Positions 1-13,100 of a stretch of 64,000 nucleotides of DNA are shown piece by piece. Numbering within the stretch: position 1 is the first letter of the stretch; every line of letters begins with the position of its first letter. Both the position numbers and the translations under genes were made by a program. This DNA is from Cranoglanis bouderius. Lineage: Eukaryota; Chordata; Actinopteri; Siluriformes; Cranoglanididae. The stretch spans positions 8,949,256 to 9,013,255 of the forward strand of contig CM042544.1 of the NCBI GenBank assembly GCA_023630585.1, read 5' to 3'. Below the pieces are notes generated by a model. The model had not been told where the DNA came from and ran no database searches. It worked only from the letters and a program-made list of their open reading frames with translations.

Positions 1-1108
1 GTGAGTACACCCCTCACATTTTTGTAAATATTTTATTATATCTTTTCATGGGACAACACTGACGAAATGACACTTTGCTACCATGTAAAGTAGTGAGTGT
101 ACAGCTTGTATAACAGTGTAAATTTGCTGTCCCCTCAAAATAACTCAACACAGCCATTAATGTCTAAACCGCTGGCAGCAAAAGTGAGTACACCCCTAAG
201 TGAAAATGTCCAAAATGGGCCAAAAGTGTCAATATTTTGTGTGGCCACCATTATTTTCCAGCACTGCCTTAACCCTGTTGGGCATGGAGTTCACCAGAGC
301 TTCACAGGTTGCAACTGGAGTCCTCTTCCACTCCTCCATGACAACATCACAGAGCAGGTGGATGTTAGAGACCTTGCACTCCTCCACCTTCTGTTTGAGG
401 ATGCCCCACAGATGCTCAATAGGGTTTAGGTCTGGAGACATGCTTGGCCAGTCCATCACCTTTACCCTCAGCTTCTTTAGCAAGGCAGTGGTCGTCTTGG
501 AGATGTTTGGGGTCATTATCATGTTGGCATACTGCCCTGCGGCCCAGTTTCCGAAGGGAGGGAATCATGCTCTCCTTCAGTATGTCACAGTACATGTCAC
601 AGTACACTCCCCAGTGCCGTCAGCACTCATGCAGCCCCAGACCATGACACTCCTACCACCATGCTTGACTGTAGGCAAGACACACTTGTCTTTGTACTCC
701 TCACCTGGTTGCCGCCACACACGCTTGACACCATCTGAACCAAATAAGTTTATCTTGGTCTCATCAGACCACAGGACATGGTTCTAGTAATCCATGTCCT
801 TAGTCTGCTTGTCTTCAGCAAACTTGCCATGTTGAACTTCCAGTGACCAGTATGACAGAGTGTGAGAGCAATAACACCAAACTTAACACACCTGCTCCCC
901 ATTCAAACCTGAGACCTTGTAACACTAACGAGTCACATGACACCGGGGAGGGAAAATGGCTAATTGGGCCCAATTTGGACACTTAGGGGTGTACTAACTT
1001 TTGTTGCCAGCGGTTTAGATATTAATGGCTGTGTTGAGTTATATTGAGGGGACAGCAAATTTACACAGTTATACAAGCTGTACACTCACTACTTTACATT
1101 GTAGCAAA

Positions 1109-1112
<4 letters not shown>
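1..1112 (-). mobile_element. Tc1-like element A, 3' end cut by (TA)n
   Basis: Long inverted repeats: the stretch at about 65-200 (ACTTTGCTACC, then GTCCCCTCAA, then CGCTGGCAGCAAAAGT) returns in reverse complement at 960-1110. The motif GTGAGTACACCCCT occurs at 1 and again at 184, which matches the direct repeats inside the long terminal repeats of Tc1 IR/DR elements. The outer left end lies at or before the window edge. The right repeat is cut off by the (TA)n tract. Confidence 0.85.
229..787 (-). pseudogene. Tc1-like transposase fragment (element A)
   Basis: On the minus strand, pieces of a DDE transposase are spread over shifted frames. The first acidic motif (WSDETKINLFGSDG) reads near 780-740. 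The second (NDPKH) reads near 515-500. The third block (DWPSMSPDLNPIEHLWG, with the catalytic Glu) and the usual C-terminal NNGGHTKY lie at 460-229. The N-terminal DNA-binding half is absent and there are frameshifts, so the copy is dead. Confidence 0.85.

Positions 1113-1114
<2 letters not shown>

Positions 1115-1183
<69 letters not shown>
1115..1183. repeat. (TA)n microsatellite
   Basis: About 34 uninterrupted TA units. The tract separates two Tc1 copies and replaces the missing ends of both. The poly-Tyr/Ile open frames across it are repeat artefacts. Confidence 0.95.
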
Positions 1184-1187
<4 letters not shown>

Positions 1188-2295
1188 CATATATTCATTT
1201 TGCTTTAATTACTGCCTCAATTCGGCGTGGCATGGAGGTGGTCAGTTTGTGGCACTGCTGAGGTGGTATGGAAGCCCAGGTTTCTTTGACAGTGGCCTTC
1301 AGCTCATCTGCACTTTTTGCTCTCTTGTTTCTCATTTTCCTCTTGACAATACCCCATAGATTCTCTGTGGGGTTCAGGTGTGGTGAGTTTGCTGGCCAGT
1401 CAAGCACACCAACACCATGGTCATTTAACCAACTTTTGGTGCTTTTGGCAGTGTGGCCAGGTGCCAAATCCTGCTGGAAAATGAAATCAGCATCTTCAAA
1501 AAGCTGGTCAGCAGCTTCTCCACCCTTCCTCCAGACTCTAGGACCTTGGTTTCCAAATGAAATACAAAACTTGCTCTCATCTGAAAAGAGGACTTTGGAC
1601 CACTGGGCAACACTCCAGTTCTTCTTCTCCTTAGCCCAGGTAAGACGCCTCTGACGTTGTCTGTGGTTCAGGAGTGGCTTAACAAGAGGAATACGACAAC
1701 TGTAGCCAAATTCCTTGACTTGTCTGTGTGTGGTGGCTCTTGATGCCTTGACCCCAGCCTCAGTCTATTCCTTGTGAAGTTCACTCAAATTCTTGAATCG
1801 ATTTTGCTTGACAATCCTCATAAGGCTGCGGTTCTCTCGGTTGGTTGTGCATCTTTTTCTTTCCACTCAACTTTCTGTTAACATCCTTGGATACAGCACT
1901 CTGTGACCAGCCAGCTTCTTTGGCAATGAATGTTTGTGGCTTACCCTCCTTGTGAAGGGTGTCAATGATTGTCTTCTGGACAACTGTCAGATCAGCAGTC
2001 TTCCCCATGATTGTGTAGCCTAGCGAACCAAACTGAGAGACCATTTTTAAGGCTCAGGAAACCTTTGCAGGTGTTTTGAGTTGATTAGCTGACTGGCATG
2101 TCACCATATTCTAATTTGTTGAGATAGTGAATTGGTGGGTTTTTGTTAAATGTGAGCCAAAATCATCACTATTAAAAGAACCTAAGACTGTCTGTGTGCA
2201 TTGAATTTATTTAATACACGAGTTTCACAATTTGAGTTGAATCCCTGAAATAAATGAACTTTTCCACGACATTCTAATTTATTGAGATGCACCTG
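1184..2295 (-). mobile_element. Tc1-like element B, copy 1 (5' truncated)
   Basis: Same family as the copies at 48373-49741, 60390-61896 and 62251-63758. The intact right terminus ends GATGCACCTG at 2295; the left inverted repeat is missing. Minus-strand transposase pieces are visible: C-terminal block SPHLNPTENLWG at 1467-1195, WSKVLFSDESKF near 1600, and an N-terminal helix-turn-helix region up to about 2044. A deletion between the first and second catalytic blocks and frame changes make it inactive. Confidence 0.85.
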
Positions 2296-2296
2296 T

Positions 2297-2297
2297 G

Positions 2298-2393
<96 letters not shown>
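2297..2393. repeat. (TG)n microsatellite
   Basis: About 40 GT units after a short TATA run, directly abutting the end of element B copy 1. Confidence 0.95.
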
Positions 2394-2396
<3 letters not shown>

Positions 2397-3940
2397 TTTG
2401 GTAGGCTGGCTACTTCTGGGAAGATTCACCACTGTTCTGAGTCTTCCATTTGGAAATACAGTGGTGCTTGAAAGTTAGTGTTTGAAAGTTTGAATTTTCT
2501 ACATATCTGCATAAATATAACCTAGAACATAAACAAATTACACAAAAATATTATACTTTATTGTACTATATTATTTTACTATATTATACTCATTTATTTA
2601 TTAATTAACTCACATATCTGTGAGTGGCAAAAGTATGTGAACCTCTAGGATTAACAGATAATTTGAATGTGAAATTAGAGTCAGATGTTTTCAATCAATG
2701 GGATGACAATCAGGTGAGTGACCACTCTATTTTATTTAAAGAACAGGGATCTCTAAAAGTCTCATCTTCACGAATGAACAAAGGAGGGCCTCAGAAAAAG
2801 AGTTGTTGATGCTCATCAGGCTGGAAATGGTTACAAAACCATCTCTAAAGAGTTTGGAATCCACCAATCCACAGTCAGACAGATTGTATACAATGAATTC
2901 TGAATTATACCAGCAAGTTCTAATGGAAAATGTCAGGACATCTGTCTATGATCTGAATCTCAAGAGAAAGTGGGACATGAAGCAAGACAATGACCCTAAG
3001 CACACAAGTCGGTCTACCAAAGAATGGCTAATGAAGAATAAAGTTAATGTTTTGGAATGGCCAAGTCAAAGTCCTGACCTTAATTAAATAGAAATGTTGT
3101 GGAAGGACTGCAAGCAAGCAGTTCACGTGAGGAAACCACCAGTATGCCAGAGTTGAAGCTGTTCTGTACTAAGGAATGGGCTAAAATTCCTCCAAGCTGA
3201 TATGCAGGACTGATCGACAGTTACCGGAAACATTTGGTTGCAGTTATTGCTGCACAAGGGGGTCACACCAGATACTGAAAGCAAAGGTTCACATACTTTT
3301 TCCAGATATGTTATATTGGATCATTTTCTTCAATAAGTAAATGTCCAAGTATAATATTTTTCTCATTTGTTTAATTGGGTTCTCTTTATCTACTTTTTAG
3401 GACTTCTGAAAATCTGATGATGTTTTAGGTCATATTTATACAGAAATATAGAAAATTAAGGGTTCACAAACTTTCAAGCACCATTGTAGTGGATAGTGAC
3501 TCTCACTGAGGTTCACTAGAGTCCCTGGGCCTTAGAAACGGCCTTCAATAACTTTCTTTCCTTATCTCTTCTGGTATTTCTTTGGATTGTGGCATAGTGA
3601 GCTGCTTGTCAAGACATTTGCTTTACATTTGCTGAAAGGTCCTGTGTAAGTGATTTTTAGATTTAATATGGCTGGCAGTAATCAAACCTGGGTCTGTCTC
3701 TCTAGTCTATTTTAACCCAATTATCAATTACATATGGTTAATTGGTTGATTGAGTAACTAATGTAACTAAAATTATTTTTTCACACTGGGCCAGTTGTTG
3801 TTGGATAACTTTTTCCTTTCAATGAATAAAATGATCAAAAATTTATTTTGTTTGATGATCTGAAACCATTAAGTGTGACAAATGTTCAAAAATATAGGAA
3901 ATCAGGCAGGGGGCAAATGCTTTTTTATGGCACTGTATGT
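2394..3940 (-). mobile_element. Tc1-like element D, copy 1, split by element C
   Basis: Sequence at 2394-2458 and 3489-3940 matches consecutive parts of the element at 10480-11482, including the transposase N-terminus and a left-over terminal repeat ending in GGCACTGTA. The two halves are separated by the insertion at 2459-3486. Too decayed to code. Confidence 0.65.
2459..3486 (+). mobile_element. Tc1-like element C, copy 1, internally deleted
   Basis: Starts CAGTGGTGCTTGAAAG after TA (2457-2458) and ends CTTTCAAGCACCATTG before TA (3487-3488), so both TA target duplications and inverted ends are present. Plus-strand transposase remnants include QDNDPKHTSRSTKEW (second Asp) and LEWPSQSPDLN at 2970-3085, then a premature stop where IEMLW should follow. 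The middle of the transposase is deleted. It is nested in element D copy 1. Confidence 0.85.
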
Positions 3941-4045
3941 AAAAAAAAAATGTTATATGTAATTACATAATTCTGTCAATACACTTCAATACACTTCAAC
4001 ATATGAAGAATTATAATGAAGTGATTTTTTTATTTAATTTTACAG

Positions 4046-4123
4046 GATGTATCACATAAGTTCATCATTGCTGTTCTAATGGAATACATTCGCTCGCTCA
4101 ACCAGTTCCAAATCACAGTTCAG
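4046..4123 (+). CDS. rmc1: rmc1 exon (26 codons)
   Basis: Acceptor TTTTACAG ends at 4045 and donor GTACAG starts at 4124. The exon is phase 0 at both ends and encodes DVSHKFIIAVLMEYIRSLNQ and six more residues. Confidence 0.9.
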
Positions 4124-7100
4124 GTACAGCACTTACAGTACAGGTACACAGTCAGTTTCAGAAGTATTGTGGTTATTTAGCTTAATCTCACACTGTTAGA
4201 TATGATACAAAATTTGTCTTTAATTTAAGCTAATTTATTTTAAGAAAATAAAAACCTGTATAATTTTTTTAAACAAAACCACATCATCATTACTGGCACC
4301 CCTGCATTTAATATTAATCTCACTTTGCAAACATAACAGCACGGAGTGTAGTCCTATAATACTTGATGAGCAAGAGTATACAAAGTAAGGAATCTGAGGC
4401 GATTATGGGAACAGACTTACTGAAACCAGACAGTTGAAGACTGGAAAAAGACCTGGGGATTTTTTCTAATCTTCAACTTTCCAGTTTTATGAGCCCATGA
4501 TAGCCTCAGATTTCTGTTCTTGGCTGACAGGAGTGGAACCCAACATGGTCTTCTTCTGTTGTAGCTCATCCACCTCAAAGTTCAATGTTTTCTGAGATGC
4601 TTTTCTGCTCACCACAATTATAAAGAGTGATTATTTGAGTTACTATATCCTTCCTGTCAGCCAAGTACAGGAACTGGCTATTTTCTTCTAACCTCTCTTA
4701 TCAACAAGACATATATAAGCATACAGTGGTGCTTGAAAGTTTGTGAATTAAAATTTTCTAAATTTCTGCATAAATATGACCTAAAACATCAGATTTTCAC
4801 ACAAGTCCTAAAAGTAGACAAAGAGAACCCAATTAAACAAATGACACAAAAATATTATACTTGGTCATTTATTTATTGAGGAAAATGATCCAATATTACA
4901 TACCTGTGAGCTGCAAAAGTATGCGAACCTTGGCTGTCACTATCTGGTGTGACCCCCTTTTGCAGCAATAACTGCAACTAAAAATTTCTGGTAAGTGTTT
5001 ATCAGTCCTGCACATTGGCTTGGAGGAATTTTAGCCCATTCCTCAGCACAGAACAGCTTCAACTCTGAGATGTTGGTGGGTTTCCTCACATGAACTGCTT
5101 GCTTCAGGTTCTTCCGCAAAATTTCTTTTGGATTAAGGTCAGGACTTTGGCTTGGCCATTCCAAAACATTTGGTGCTTCTCAAATTGATGCTTCCTCGAT
5201 TCCTTGCTCCTCTGTCCTCTAGCCTGTGACTCGGAAATCGATCGACGTCAACCATCTTCAAGGACATATCAATTCTCTAATTGCACCACGAGGAGTGAGG
5301 AAGTTTCCAGAGGAGCTAGGATACACAGGTGTATCCTATGCGGAAGTGTTTCTTGATCAAAAACCTGACGCACGTATAATTTCCCCTCCTCCTTTACATG
5401 TGCCACAATCTCAAACAAAAAGTGCTTTGAGGATGTGATGGAATTTTGTGTGTAATATAATTAAATAATAATATGCTTACAATTATGTTGTAATTAATTG
5501 ATCCTTGCATGTTTGGATATGCAAAGCTGCACAAACGATGCAATAAATTATGTATTGTTCATTAATTCATTGTTCATTAACCCAGACATTTCACATACTA
5601 TCAGTGCTGTAGCGAATCAGCTTTAAAAATGATAGAAAAGCGCACGCTTGGATTCAAAGCACCGTTTTAAAGGAGACAAGAGTTTTAAAGCGTGCCCGCA
5701 TTATCTACCAGAATATGTAGTGAAAATTAGCTGTTTGGGTTAATTTGATGTATTCTCCACCATTTTACGTAAGTAAAAATTAGTTGTTAAATCGAGCTAT
5801 CTTTATTCTCCTCCAAAGATGTCAGAGAGATTAACAGATCAGCTCGTAAAGGGAAATTTGACTAATTTAGTATTACTGATCAACTATTCGTCCAGCGATA
5901 AGTTGAAACTAGTGTATTCATCAATTATGCATTAGATATTACCTCCGTGGCCACCGGCAATAATATCCTAAACATAGTGGCACATTATTCTAAGAGCATG
6001 TAGCAGAATCGCAATTCAAGGCAATAGACACTTGTAAGCAAAAAGAACACGCATTTAAGAACAGACGAGACTTTATTGAACTATTCTATGACACAGAAAC
6101 TAATCTAATATATAAAACACACGCACACACACACACACACACACACACGCATACATAAACGGGTGATGATGAAGGGTGAATGAAGTTCCGAGTCTCTAGC
6201 GTTGCATGCTATTTCACAGACCATGATCTGAACGAACCATCAACTTATTAATTTATCTTCACTTCCTTTAGAAGGGCTCAACTTATTATAGACACCAGAT
6301 TAGCTAGATTCTGGGGTATTGCGCTTGCCTTAGCTGTGTTGAAGGGATTTCCTCGTTACGTCGTGGTGTCGTCAGCGGTCTGGTCGGTGAGAGGCGTCTC
6401 GGAAGACCAATCGGAATGCTGAGTGGAATGAAGGCGGGAGGTTTGAAAAGCAGGCGGCGGCTCTCGCTGGGTCCCCAGGCCGAGGTAAACGTGATCTGAT
6501 CTCCCCGACGTTGATTGGCTCTGGAGACCCTCCACCGACCCCGTCCTTCAAAACGTGCCAAGAAGCAAGAGACAGGAGAGAGAGCGAAGCAAGTGACGAC
6601 CTCAAACTTGTGTTCTTAGGATTTTAACACTTCCTGGGCTAGTCCAGCCCAGAGTGCTTCCTCCAATCAATATTGTCTTTGGGCGGGGTGTTAGCCAGAT
6701 TCTCCACCTATTATGCTAATCAGCCCCTTGTCCATGTGGATGAGTGGTTCCGCACTCTTCAATGATGAGTGGATTATTAAACTTTGTCCTGAAACTTGCA
6801 TGTACATATCAGAACAATCTACACAAATTTCCTTACTCTTATGATTTAGGAAATCACTCAATGAACACATACATACCAAACAAGACATGTTTGACTATAC
6901 TTAAAGTACATTACTAATATTTAAAACACAATGATCCTCCTAGGGCTACTACACTAATACATGATTAAATGAAATAATTAGTGGCAACTTAAAGGTGATA
7001 CACATGACGAAAATAGAACAACACATGGTAGGACATAGGTGATTGCAGTTGTTCAAAGATGTATTAATTCCCACAGTTGTTGCTCCTGGTAGGCACCGAT

Positions 7101-10100
7101 TGTGGAATGTGCGAGTCCTTGTGTGGACTTGTGGAATGTGTAATCTTTGTGACTGAGCGAAAAGGTCTCTCCTTTCTTCCACAATTTATTGGCCTTACTG
7201 GTCTGGCCCAAAAAGGCCTAAATCACTGCATTTGAGAGCAGTTTCTGTGGTCGAGAGGGTTCAGCCCTGGGTCAAGGAGGCCTTTAACGCTTGCCGTGTT
7301 GGTTGAGATAAGGCAGATGCACATGCTGGATTTAAGTGGCTCCTGGGTGTCTGGGGTGGATTCCTTGTTTTATGGCTCCCTGAGTGGAGACATTTTGGTC
7401 CAGAGTTTCTTGTGGGTTCTCTGGCTGAGAAGGCCCATTGTTTTATTTCTTCTGGTTATAATTGTGTGAATTATATGATGCTGCTTGTGCTGAGGCATTA
7501 CAGTGCTATATTAAGAATGCTGTTATTAACCAAACTCCAAAAACATAATGGCAGATCAAAAAATAAATAAATAAAAAGCATAACGTCAGATCCCTGATGT
7601 GCAGTGAGGTAATCCAACTGATCACAGTCCTCATTACGTCGCTTTGAAGTGACGCTTGAGAGAGCGAGGATATTCCATTCGACTTGCTTCGATTCCTCTC
7701 TCCTCGCATCTCATTCTCACATCCTTCCCGTGATCTTTAGCAAACTGCAGAGGGGCAGCAATGTTCTTTTTGGAGAGCAGTGACTTTCTCCTTGCAACCC
7801 TGTGATGCACACCATTGTGTTCTCCTGATGGTGGACTAATGAACATTAACAATAGCCAATGTGAGAGAGGCCTTTAGTTGCTTAGAATTTACCCTGGGTT
7901 CCTTTGTGACGTCACAGACTATTACACGTCTTGCTCTTGGAATGATCTTTGTTGATCAACCACTCCTGGGGAGGGTAACAATGTTCTTGAATTCCCTCAA
8001 TTTGTACATAATCTGTCTGAATGTGGATTGGTTTTGTAACTTTTTCCAGCCTGATGAGCATCAGCAGCTCTTTTTCCCGAAGTCCTCAGAAATCTCATTT
8101 GTTCGCACCATGATACACTTCCACAAACGTGTGATGAAGATCAGACTTTGATAGAGCCCTGTTCTTTAAATAAAACAGGATGCTCACTCACACCTGATTG
8201 TCATCCCATTAATTGAAAACACCTGACTCTTATTTTAACTTCACCTAACTGCTAAACCTAGAGGATCACATACTTTTGTCACTCACAGATATGTAATATT
8301 GGATAATTTTCCTCAATAAATAAATGACCAAGTATAATATTTTTTATATGATTTATTTAAGTGGGTTCTCTTTGTCTACGTTTAGGACTTATGTGAAAAT
8401 CTGATGATGTTTTTATGTGTTTATGCAGAAATTTAGAGACTTTTAAACGGTTCACAAACTGTTAAGCACCGCTGTGTGTATGTACAGTACTGTGCAAAGG
8501 TTTTAGGCACATGCAAAGAAATGTTGTAGAGCAAAGATGCCTTCAAAATAATGAAATGAAATGTTTCTATATCTGAAAAAAAAAATACTGTAAAGAGCAG
8601 TAAAAAGTAGTAAATGAAACAAGTCAATATTTGGTGTAACAAAAACATTAAAATCTGTGGTACTATTTTTACAGTTAAGGAAATTAGCTGGTAAGTTTTA
8701 TTGAGCATCTTGCAGAACCAGCCACAGTTCTTCTAGACTTTGACTGTCGCAGTTGCTTCTTATATTTGCAGCAAAAACCAGCAGCCTTCATTAGTGGTCT
8801 CTTACGTAATATGCTGCTTTCTTTAATGACATACAAACATTTTTCTGTAACATTTTGTTTTGTTCTAGAAAGCTAATGTTTGTGAATCTAAAATGTTTTT
8901 TTTTTTATTATTGATTTGATAATGTAGAAGTCAAAATAAAAAAAAAATCTATAACAAAGTTTGTAAAAAAAAAAAAAAAAAAAAAACTTTTCACAGTACT
9001 GTATATATATCAGGTCAAGTTGGTTTTCTGTGTCATTCCTCTATATAGCTTGCATACATTGGAACAAATTGTCATTTCTTCATGACCAGAACAGTATGCA
9101 AGACTACATAAAGTGCAAATACACAACAGTGTGAGACGAGTGCAAGACAGTAAATACACAGGGCAATAAATACATAGCATTGGTGAATTGAGGTCTGGTT
9201 ACAGCCCAACACCAATGCGTGGTATGTAACCCCCTGAACACTCACTGGAATGCGGTACATCCCAGCTCGATCAGGGGCAGCCTGCGGCGCACCAGGGAGC
9301 CGGACCAACGGTCCCACCTCCATCAAGTGGCATTGGTCCTGGAAATGCCCAGGCTCCCTGCAATGCCAGCACACCAGCCCAGGTATTACTCCCACACCTT
9401 TGACCCTGGATTCACCCATCTGGGTGAGAGAGGAGACAGACGAAGGGGAGAAGGGAGAGGGAAGGAAAACACGAGTTTAGGGTACGGGTTTCAGGGGAAT
9501 TGGCCTCCACCTTCATGGCACAGGGATGGGGAAAGGACGGGAAGCAGGGGGAGAGACACGAGGACAAGAGGGAGGAAAAAAGGAGGGGTTCTTCTGCCCC
9601 CGAATATGCAGTCAGGCGATTTTCTGCCACCTCGTAGAGTGACGCCAGATGGTGGCACTGGACCCACTCAGCAGTCACTTCCGGAAGTCAGGCGACGAAC
9701 TGCTCCAGCACCACAAGGTTGATCACATTCTCTGTGCTGCATCCCTCAGCAAGCAACCACTTCTGGCAGGTGTCCTGGAGCTTCTGGGTGAATGAAAACG
9801 GGTGTCTGAGCTCACTGAAGGTCATCGACTGGAAGCGCTGACTGTGCTGTTCTGGGGTTCAGCCAACCCGCTGCAAAATTGCCAGTTTCAGGTCCGGGTA
9901 CTCGAGCATGTTGGCGACCGGTAGCTGTTGGGCCGGTAGCTGCTGGGCTTCGCTGGTCAGGAGCAGCAACAAGCGGGCTGCCCGCTGACCCTTGGGCCAA
10001 CCCCATGCCACCGCATCCCGCAACCCATCTTGGCAAGGCAGCTGCTGTCGCCACAGCTGGAATATCGGCCTGCTGCACCAGGCCCTGGAGCACCTGCCAG

Positions 10101-13100
10101 TCCTCTGCCTGGGCGTCAAGCAGGTCTTTGATTTGCTGCTCTTGGTCATTGCTCAGTTGGTGGAGGGCTTGATGTTGGGTCTGGTGGAGGTTGGCGAGGT
10201 CAGCCAGTGGTGAGGATTCCATGAAGGCATCTTCCACCAAATCCCGGGTTTTGCCACCAGTGTAATATTTCTTCCGGTTCATCAGAAAGGAGGAAGTCAG
10301 AGACAGGCTTGAACCAACTCAACACGCTTTTCAGTTTTCTCCTGTTGTTCATTCTGCTTTCATCATGCTCTTTTCTCACACATGCACACACGGCTCCGTG
10401 CTGGTGGCTCTCTCTCTCGACACGCGTCTCTCACTCTCTCTGTCTTATCCTCACCTTGTCTCATTGCAACACAGAACAATCATTAAGAGAATTCCCCACA
10501 GATGTGCATTCCTTACCACTCACCTTCTCCAGCTCCGCCCTCCATTCACAAACTGGTGCTTTAGCAAAATTCAGACGAGCCTTAATGTTCTTCTGGGTTA
10601 GCAGTGGTTTTTGCCTCGCCACATGTCCATGGATGCCATTTTTGCCCAGTGTCTTTCTGATAGTTGAGTCATGAACAGTGACCTTTATTGATGCAAGAGA
10701 GGCCTGTAGGTCTTTTGTTGTTGTCCTTGGCTCTTTTGTGACTTGCTGGATGAGTAGTTGCAGGTGCTCTTGGAGGAATTTTGGAAGGTCGGCCACTTCT
10801 GGGAAGGTTGACTCGGGAAGGTGCAGAGTTTTTCCATTTGGAGATAATGGCTCTCACTGTGATGCTTTGGAGTCCCAGAGCCTTTGAAACCAAAGCTTTG
10901 TAACCCTTCTCAGACTGATGTATTTCAATCACCTTCCTCCTCATCTTTTCTGGAATTTCTTTCAACTTTGGCATAGTGTATTACTGGGTAATACCTTTTA
11001 ACCAACTTCATGCTGTTGAAAAAGTTCTATTTAAGTGTTGATTTTATTGAACAGGGCTTGCAGCAATCAGGCCTGGTTGCGTCTAGTCCAGCTGAATCCC
11101 ATTATGAATGCAGTTTCATAGATTTGTGGAATTAGTAACTATGGGGGCAAATACATTTTTACACAGGCCCAGTTGGTATAGGATAACTTTTTTGCTTCAA
11201 TAAACAACATTAACATTAATGAATGCAGTTTCATAGATTTGGGGAATTAGTAACTATGGGGGCAAATACATTTTCACACAGGCCCAGTTGGTATCGGATA
11301 ATTTTTTTGCTTCAATAAATAACATTAACATTAATAATAACATTTAAAACTGCATTTTGTGTTTACTCATGTTGCCTTTGTTTTATCTTAGATTTGTTTT
11401 AATTTCTGTAACAATTTAGTATGAGATATACATAGAAAATAAGAAATCAGAATGGAGGCAAATACTTTTTCACAGCACTGTGCCACAGGTACCCTGATCA
11501 TTTAATTCACTCTTCCTAAGCAGGTCTTGGATGTTTTTGTCCTGTCTGTAGGAAACCAGCAGAGGTTCCTTAAAAAATGAAGCTGTTTAGGATAGTGCTG
11601 GAGGCACTTTTTTGGATGTACATACCCTCCAAAACTATTGGAATGGCAAGGCCAATTCAATTGTTTTTGCTGTAGACTGAAATCATTTGGGTTTGAGATT
11701 AAAAAAAAAAAACATTTAATTTTAAATTTTAAAAAGTTTAGAATTTCAACTTTTATGTCCTGGTATTTATATATAGATGCATTAAACGCCATAGAAAATA
11801 GCACATTTTGTATCAGACCAGCCAATTTGTAGGTGAGCAAAAATATTGGAACACATGACTGACAAGTGTTTCTTGTTCTCTTGGTGTGTCCTGTTCTGAA
11901 CAGCTACTCTTGGTTTTAGCCTTCAGTTTCACCTGTGAAGATTGCATTTGTTGTTAAAAAGGATAAGCCAACATGAAGATCAGATAGCTATCTATGGGAG
12001 AAAAGCAAGCCATTTTGAAGCTGAGAAAAGAGGGAAAATAAATCAGAGGCATTGCACACACATTGGGCATAGCCAATACAACAATTTGGAATGTCCTGAA
12101 AAAGAAAGAAACCACTGGTTTACTGAGCAACAGACATCTAATTGGTCGTCCAAGGAAAACAACAACAGCTGATGACAAACATTATGAGAGCTGTGAAGAA
12201 AAAAACAAAAACAACAGTCAGTGACATCAACAACAACCTCCAGGAGGGCAGGGGTGAAGGTATCACAATCCACTGTTCGAAGAAGAATTGGAGAGCAGAA
12301 GTATAGAGGCCATACAACAAGATGCAAACCACTCATCAGCAGTGAGAATTGGAAAGCCAGATTGGAATTCGCAAAGAAATACAGAGATGAGCCAAAGTTC
12401 TGGAGCAATGTTTAACCAAAATGGTGGAAAGGCCAAACTGTGGAGAAAGAAAGGAGTTCAATTCAACTTCAATTCAGATTCAATTTCTTCAAATGAAGAA
12501 ACTTCAATTCAGAAGTTTACAGGAACATTTTGTCTGCCAATTTACACAGAAATGCATGCAAATTAATTGGGAGGTCCTTTATCATGCAGCAAGACAATGA
12601 TCCAAAACACACTGCCAACTTAACAAAGGACTTTATCAGAGGGAAAAAGTGGAAGGTTTTAGACTGGCCAAGTCAATCTCCAGGCCTTAAATCAGTAAAT
12701 CATATACAGACTAAAACAAGCAATAATAGTGAATAGCCTTGAAATAGACGTGGTATAACTCACTTTGATTATTGTAAATATCGCCAAGCGCAACTCATTC
12801 AAGTTTACACACTAGCGGCGAGTCAACTACGGTATCATCAGCAGCTGTGAACTGAGTTGGTTGTTAAATGCTTCCCAGCTAGTGTTCATACATGTGGAGG
12901 AGGAAGCGCTTTTTTTCCCCTGGACATTTCATTAAATACAGAATGAAATGCTAATTCCTGTTTGCCTCGTGTCTCCTTCAAGTGAGTTATGTCTATTTTT
13001 TTCCCCTTTGAGACACCTATAACATCCGACTTCCATTACAGTGCACGCCAGAAACAGAAAAAAAAATAAACGTTGACAGACGCGCACACGTATGCTGGCA

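Noticed and set aside
1025..1359. Frames with long Tyr-Ile runs
   Set aside because: Pure translation of the (TA)n microsatellite.
5226..5438. 70-codon ORF as a possible exon
   Set aside because: No splice borders or family motif; lies in transposon-rich intron.
9219..9722. Plus-strand ORF of 167 codons
   Set aside because: Lies opposite the gypsy gag/protease fragment; composition follows the antisense.
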